NCBI RefSeq assembly: GCF_902388705.1
Contig: NZ_CABMQJ010000073.1
Location: forward strand, 1 to 8,608
From: an uncultured Alistipes sp.
Lineage (GTDB): Bacteria; Bacteroidota; Bacteroidia; Bacteroidales; Rikenellaceae
Reading direction: 5' to 3'
DNA: 8,608 bases
The notes under the pieces are model-generated. The model saw nothing but the letters and a program-made list of their open reading frames with translations, made no database searches and was not told the origin of the DNA. Made by a program: the position numbers and the translations under genes. Of this stretch, positions 6,386-8,608 are shown one piece after another (the stretch's first letter is position 1; the number at the start of each line of letters is the position of its first letter).

Positions 6386-7861
6386 TTAGCACTTTTGCGC
6401 CGCTACAATCTCCTCGTTGCGCCTGCGGATGTTATGCACATTGGCAATCTCGACGTACGACGCCCCGCCGTCGGGGCCGAAGCTGCCGCCGACGATAGCC
6501 AGCAAATCTTCGTCGCCGAGTTTGCGGTACTGGTCGATGAACTCCAGCGCGTCGACCAGGAAATGGTATTTGTCGCGCAGCTCCTGGTTGCGCAGAATGG
6601 GCACGACGCCGTACGACAGCGCCAGGATGCGCTGCGCATGCAGCTGGTAGCAGACCGCCATCACGGTCTTGCGGCCGCGGAACGCCGCGAGGTAACGGCC
6701 CGTACGGCCCGTCTTGGTGTCGAGGACGACGTATTTTATCGGCAGGTTGGTCGATGCGCGCACGGCCGAACGGGCCAGCTGCGCCGTAATCTCGTGGTTC
6801 ACCGACACCATGTCCATGTCGATCATCGGCTTGAAGTGGTTCTCGTCCCGCTCGATTTCACGGGCGATGCGGGCCATCGTCTCCACCGACTCCACGGGAA
6901 AGTCACCCATCGCCGTTTCGTCGCTCAACATCACGGCGTCGACGCGTTCGTAGATGGCGCTCGCCACGTCGCTCACCTCGGCGCGTGTCGGCCGCGGGTT
7001 CTTGACCATCGAATAGAGCATCTGCGTGGCGATGATGACCGGACGCTTGGCGCAGATGCACTTCTCAACGATGCGCCGCTGCGTGTTGGGAATCACCTCG
7101 GCGGGAAGCTCCACGCCCAAATCGCCGCGGGCGACCATGATGCCGTACGACGCCTCGATAATCTCGTCGATATTGTCCAGGCCCTCCTGGTTTTCGATTT
7201 TCGAGATGATCTTGATCTTGCTGCCGTGCGCATCGAGAATGTCCTGCACGGCCTTGATGTCCTTCGCGCTGCGCACGAACGAATGCGCGATGAAATCCAC
7301 GTCGTTCTTCACGGCCCACTCGATGAAGCGGCGGTCTTTCTCGGTGACCGAGGGGAGGTTAATCGACACGGCGGGCACGTTGACGCTCTTGCGCGAACGC
7401 ATCGCGCCGCCCACGACGAACTCGCACTCCAGCTCCACGTCGCTCTTGCCGATGACACGTATCTCCAGCTCACCGTCGGCAATCAGCATCCGCGCCCCGA
7501 TTGGAATATCCTGCACGATGCTCGGCACGTTCATGTAGACCACCTTGCGCGTGGTCATGTCGCTGCCGTCGGATCCGCGCACGGCGACGCGGTCGCCCGG
7601 CCGGAAGTTGATGCTGTTTCCGTATTCGTCGGCAATCGTCGTGACACGGATTTCGGGGCCTTTGGTATCGATCATAATCGGAATGGCCGGATTAACTCGG
7701 TGTACGGTCTCGACGATACGCGTAGCGCCCTCCTCCGTGACGTGCGCGGAGTTGACACGCACCACATCCATTCCGGCATCGAAAAGGTCTTTCACAAACT
7801 CCTCGGTGCAACGGAAATCCGACATCGTTGCGACGATTTTGGTTTTTTTCATTCTGTACAT
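6386..7861 (-). CDS. pyk: Pyruvate kinase
   Basis: Pyruvate kinase converts phosphoenolpyruvate and ADP to pyruvate and ATP, the last step of glycolysis, in the cytoplasm. It is 491 residues from the ATG at 7861, or 488 from the ATG at 7852 (MKKTKIVATMSD), which resembles family N-termini slightly better. The A domain carries VRVNSAH (34-40), DTKGPEIR (65-72), KIENQEG (221-227, Lys 221 probably catalytic), ARGDLGVELP (244-253), the IATQML helix (278-282), PRPTRAEVSDVA (289-300) and AVMLSDETAMG (309-319). The B domain lies at about 75-170 and the C domain from about 350. Glu 70 after DTKGP suggests the K+-dependent type; K+-independent enzymes usually have Lys there. Small departures from textbook motifs are Ala 39, Tyr 283 (often Glu) and Asp 314 (often Gly). 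It follows aroQ after 105 nt; an AT-rich patch around 7866-7890 could be its own weak promoter. The flippase gene starts 3 nt after its TAA. Confidence 0.96.
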   Translation of the reverse strand: MYRMKKTKIVATMSDFRCTEEFVKDLFDAGMDVVRVNSAHVTEEGATRIVETVHRVNPAIPIMIDTKGPEIRVTTIADEYGNSINFRPGDRVAVRGSDGSDMTTRKVVYMNVPSIVQDIPIGARMLIADGELEIRVIGKSDVELECEFVVGGAMRSRKSVNVPAVSINLPSVTEKDRRFIEWAVKNDVDFIAHSFVRSAKDIKAVQDILDAHGSKIKIISKIENQEGLDNIDEIIEASYGIMVARGDLGVELPAEVIPNTQRRIVEKCICAKRPVIIATQMLYSMVKNPRPTRAEVSDVASAIYERVDAVMLSDETAMGDFPVESVETMARIAREIERDENHFKPMIDMDMVSVNHEITAQLARSAVRASTNLPIKYVVLDTKTGRTGRYLAAFRGRKTVMAVCYQLHAQRILALSYGVVPILRNQELRDKYHFLVDALEFIDQYRKLGDEDLLAIVGGSFGPDGGASYVEIANVHNIRRRNEEIVAAQKC

Positions 7862-7966
7862 AGACGTATAATGCTATAAATTAATATTCGGTGTCATTCA
7901 GCCGCAGTCCGCACCCGGCGGGCCGCCTGCATGCACCCCGCAGCATTTCTGCCGCACGGAGCCGCC

Positions 7967-8395
7967 CTATTTTTCGGCGCGGAGCAGCAGCGCTTCGATG
8001 CCCAGCCGGTAGGAGGCGAGCCCGAATCCCATAATCGACCCCACGGCCACGGGCGCCAGCAGCGAAGTGTGGCGGAACTCCTCACGCGCGAGAATCGACG
8101 AGATATGCACTTCGACGACGGGAACCGACACGGCCGACACCGCGTCGCGCAGCGCCACCGACGTGTGGGTGTACCCCCCGGCGTTGAGCACGATGCCGTC
8201 GTACACGCCGTCGGCCTGCTGGACGGCGTCGATCAACTCGCCCTCGATATTGGACTGGAAATAGCCGAATCCGACGGCGGGATAGTGTTTTTCCAACTCC
8301 CCGAAAAAAGTTTCGAATGTCTGCGTACCGTAGACCCCGGTGTCGCGCCGCCCCTGCAGGTTGAGGTTCGGGCCGTTGAGAATCAATATTTTCAT
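7967..8395 (-). CDS. aroQ: Type II 3-dehydroquinate dehydratase
   Basis: AroQ dehydrates 3-dehydroquinate to 3-dehydroshikimate in the shikimate pathway to aromatic amino acids, acting in the cytoplasm as a dodecamer. At 142 residues it is full length for the type II family. Visible features are NGPNLNLQGRRDTGVYG (7-23) with the flexible-loop Arg 17 and catalytic Tyr 22, FQSNIEGELID (46-56), LNAGGYTHTSVALRDA (70-85) with substrate-binding Asn 71, EVHISSILAREEFR (95-108) with catalytic His 97 and substrate-contacting Arg 108, and GFGLASYRLGIEALL near the end. The ATG at 8395 gives the standard MKILILNGPN start. It is the first gene of a - strand unit aroQ-pyk-flippase. A TATCTTTG box about 50 nt upstream of the start is its likely promoter, and a short hairpin lies at the expected 5' end of the message. 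Confidence 0.96.
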   Translation of the reverse strand: MKILILNGPNLNLQGRRDTGVYGTQTFETFFGELEKHYPAVGFGYFQSNIEGELIDAVQQADGVYDGIVLNAGGYTHTSVALRDAVSAVSVPVVEVHISSILAREEFRHTSLLAPVAVGSIMGFGLASYRLGIEALLLRAEK

Positions 8396-8420
8396 CTTTC
8401 AGACTGTTTGCTGTGCACTG

Positions 8421-8434
8421 GCGCCACCCGGCGC
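8421..8434 (-). other. Short GC hairpin in the aroQ 5' leader
   Basis: GCGCC (8421-8425) and GGCGC (8430-8434) pair around a 4-nt loop. Read on the - strand, the loop is GGGT. If transcription starts about 6-7 nt after the -7 box at 8445-8452, this hairpin lies almost at the 5' end of the aroQ message, where it might slow decay. The structure is short and its function is inference. Confidence 0.35.
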
Positions 8435-8444
8435 AATTCGCAGA

Positions 8445-8452
8445 CAAAGATA
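8445..8452 (-). promoter_or_regulatory. Putative -7 promoter element (TATCTTTG) for aroQ
   Basis: On the - strand this reads TATCTTTG, an exact match to the Bacteroidetes TAnnTTTG element, 49 nt upstream of the aroQ ATG. No clear TTTG -33 element is seen 19-21 nt further upstream. The predicted start lies near 8438-8440, giving a leader of about 45 nt. Confidence 0.6.
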
Positions 8453-8474
8453 GTGATTTTAAAGAATTTTTTAA

Positions 8475-8482
8475 TATCTTTG
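8475..8482 (+). promoter_or_regulatory. Putative -7 promoter element (TATCTTTG) for the divergent + strand gene
   Basis: TATCTTTG on the + strand matches TAnnTTTG exactly and lies 24 nt before the ATG at 8507, predicting a short leader of about 18 nt. It is the mirror image of the aroQ box at 8445-8452, and its expected -33 region falls on or next to that box. No convincing TTTG -33 motif is visible. Confidence 0.6.
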
Positions 8483-8506
8483 TTCAATATCCTGTTACAA
8501 TCGTCG

Positions 8507-8608
8507 ATGATTCCAGCTACGCTTCCCGAGCGGATACTATTTTATTTCGGCGCAGTCCTCTACTTCGGCTGCGCGGCCCTGCTGTTCGTGCAGTCGCTGC
8601 GCAGCGGC
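8507..8608 (+). CDS. N-terminus of an unidentified membrane protein, cut by the window edge
   Basis: An open frame of 34 codons runs from ATG at 8507 to the right edge without a stop. The residues begin MIPATLPERILFYFGAVL, and a hydrophobic segment at about 10-29, rich in Phe, Leu and Ala, looks like a first transmembrane helix or an uncleaved signal anchor, with Arg residues on both sides. A promoter-like box lies 24 nt upstream, and the AT-rich spacer ends just before it, which supports a real gene start. I do not recognise the family from this short piece. It is transcribed divergently from aroQ, and the two probably compete for overlapping promoter DNA. Confidence 0.6.
   Translation, partial: MIPATLPERILFYFGAVLYFGCAALLFVQSLRSG

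Noticed and set aside
4898..7879. A 993-codon open reading frame on the + strand, antisense to both the flippase and pyk
   Set aside because: It is in exact codon register with both - strand genes, so its stops could arise only where those genes use TTA, CTA or TCA codons. These GC-rich genes avoid them, and because pyk and the flippase share one frame the antisense frame runs through both. The predicted protein is rich in His, Arg and Gln and looks like no real fold. The sense proteins are unmistakable.
1..8608. CRISPR array, insertion sequence, tRNA, rRNA, phage or defence genes
   Set aside because: No regularly spaced repeats, transposase-like ORF, terminal inverted repeats, cloverleaf or rRNA-like stretch was seen. 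Nearly all sequence is taken up by well-known metabolic and membrane genes.

Overview
The window looks like ordinary chromosome from a GC-rich member of the Bacteroidales, most probably Alistipes or a close Rikenellaceae relative. That placement is an inference. It rests on GC-rich coding sequence broken by short AT-rich spacers, on exact matches to the Bacteroidetes -7 promoter element TAnnTTTG in those spacers, on gene starts that mostly lack a Shine-Dalgarno sequence, and on the character of the proteins.

Left part, + strand: the window opens inside proA (proline biosynthesis), which ends at 1075. After a 108-nt AT-rich spacer with a promoter-like element comes a compact run crcB - ackA - ptb - buk (1184-4820, gaps of 17, 22 and 46 nt). 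These encode a fluoride channel, acetate kinase, phosphate butyryltransferase and butyrate kinase. The last three form an energy-conserving acid-forming module: acyl-CoA is converted to acyl-phosphate by Ptb, and the acyl-phosphate gives acid plus ATP through Buk. AckA is the corresponding kinase for acetyl-phosphate, but no phosphate acetyltransferase (pta) is present here. The run ends at a perfect 16-bp hairpin (4863-4899) that can serve as terminator for both strands.

Right part, - strand, read from right to left: aroQ (type II 3-dehydroquinate dehydratase), pyk (pyruvate kinase) and a polysaccharide flippase of the Wzx/PST type converge on that hairpin. The flippase gene begins with TTG three nucleotides after the pyk stop codon and in the same reading frame. 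A 111-nt divergent intergenic region holds two head-to-head TATCTTTG boxes that form a 9-bp inverted repeat. One faces aroQ. The other faces a + strand gene that leaves the window after 34 codons and starts like a membrane protein.

I found no mobile element, CRISPR array, tRNA or rRNA, and no clearly undescribed multi-gene system. The points most worth a second look are the crcB-ackA-ptb-buk arrangement, the same-frame pyk/flippase junction and the overlapping divergent promoters. Several very long antisense reading frames are artefacts of codon use (see rejected items).
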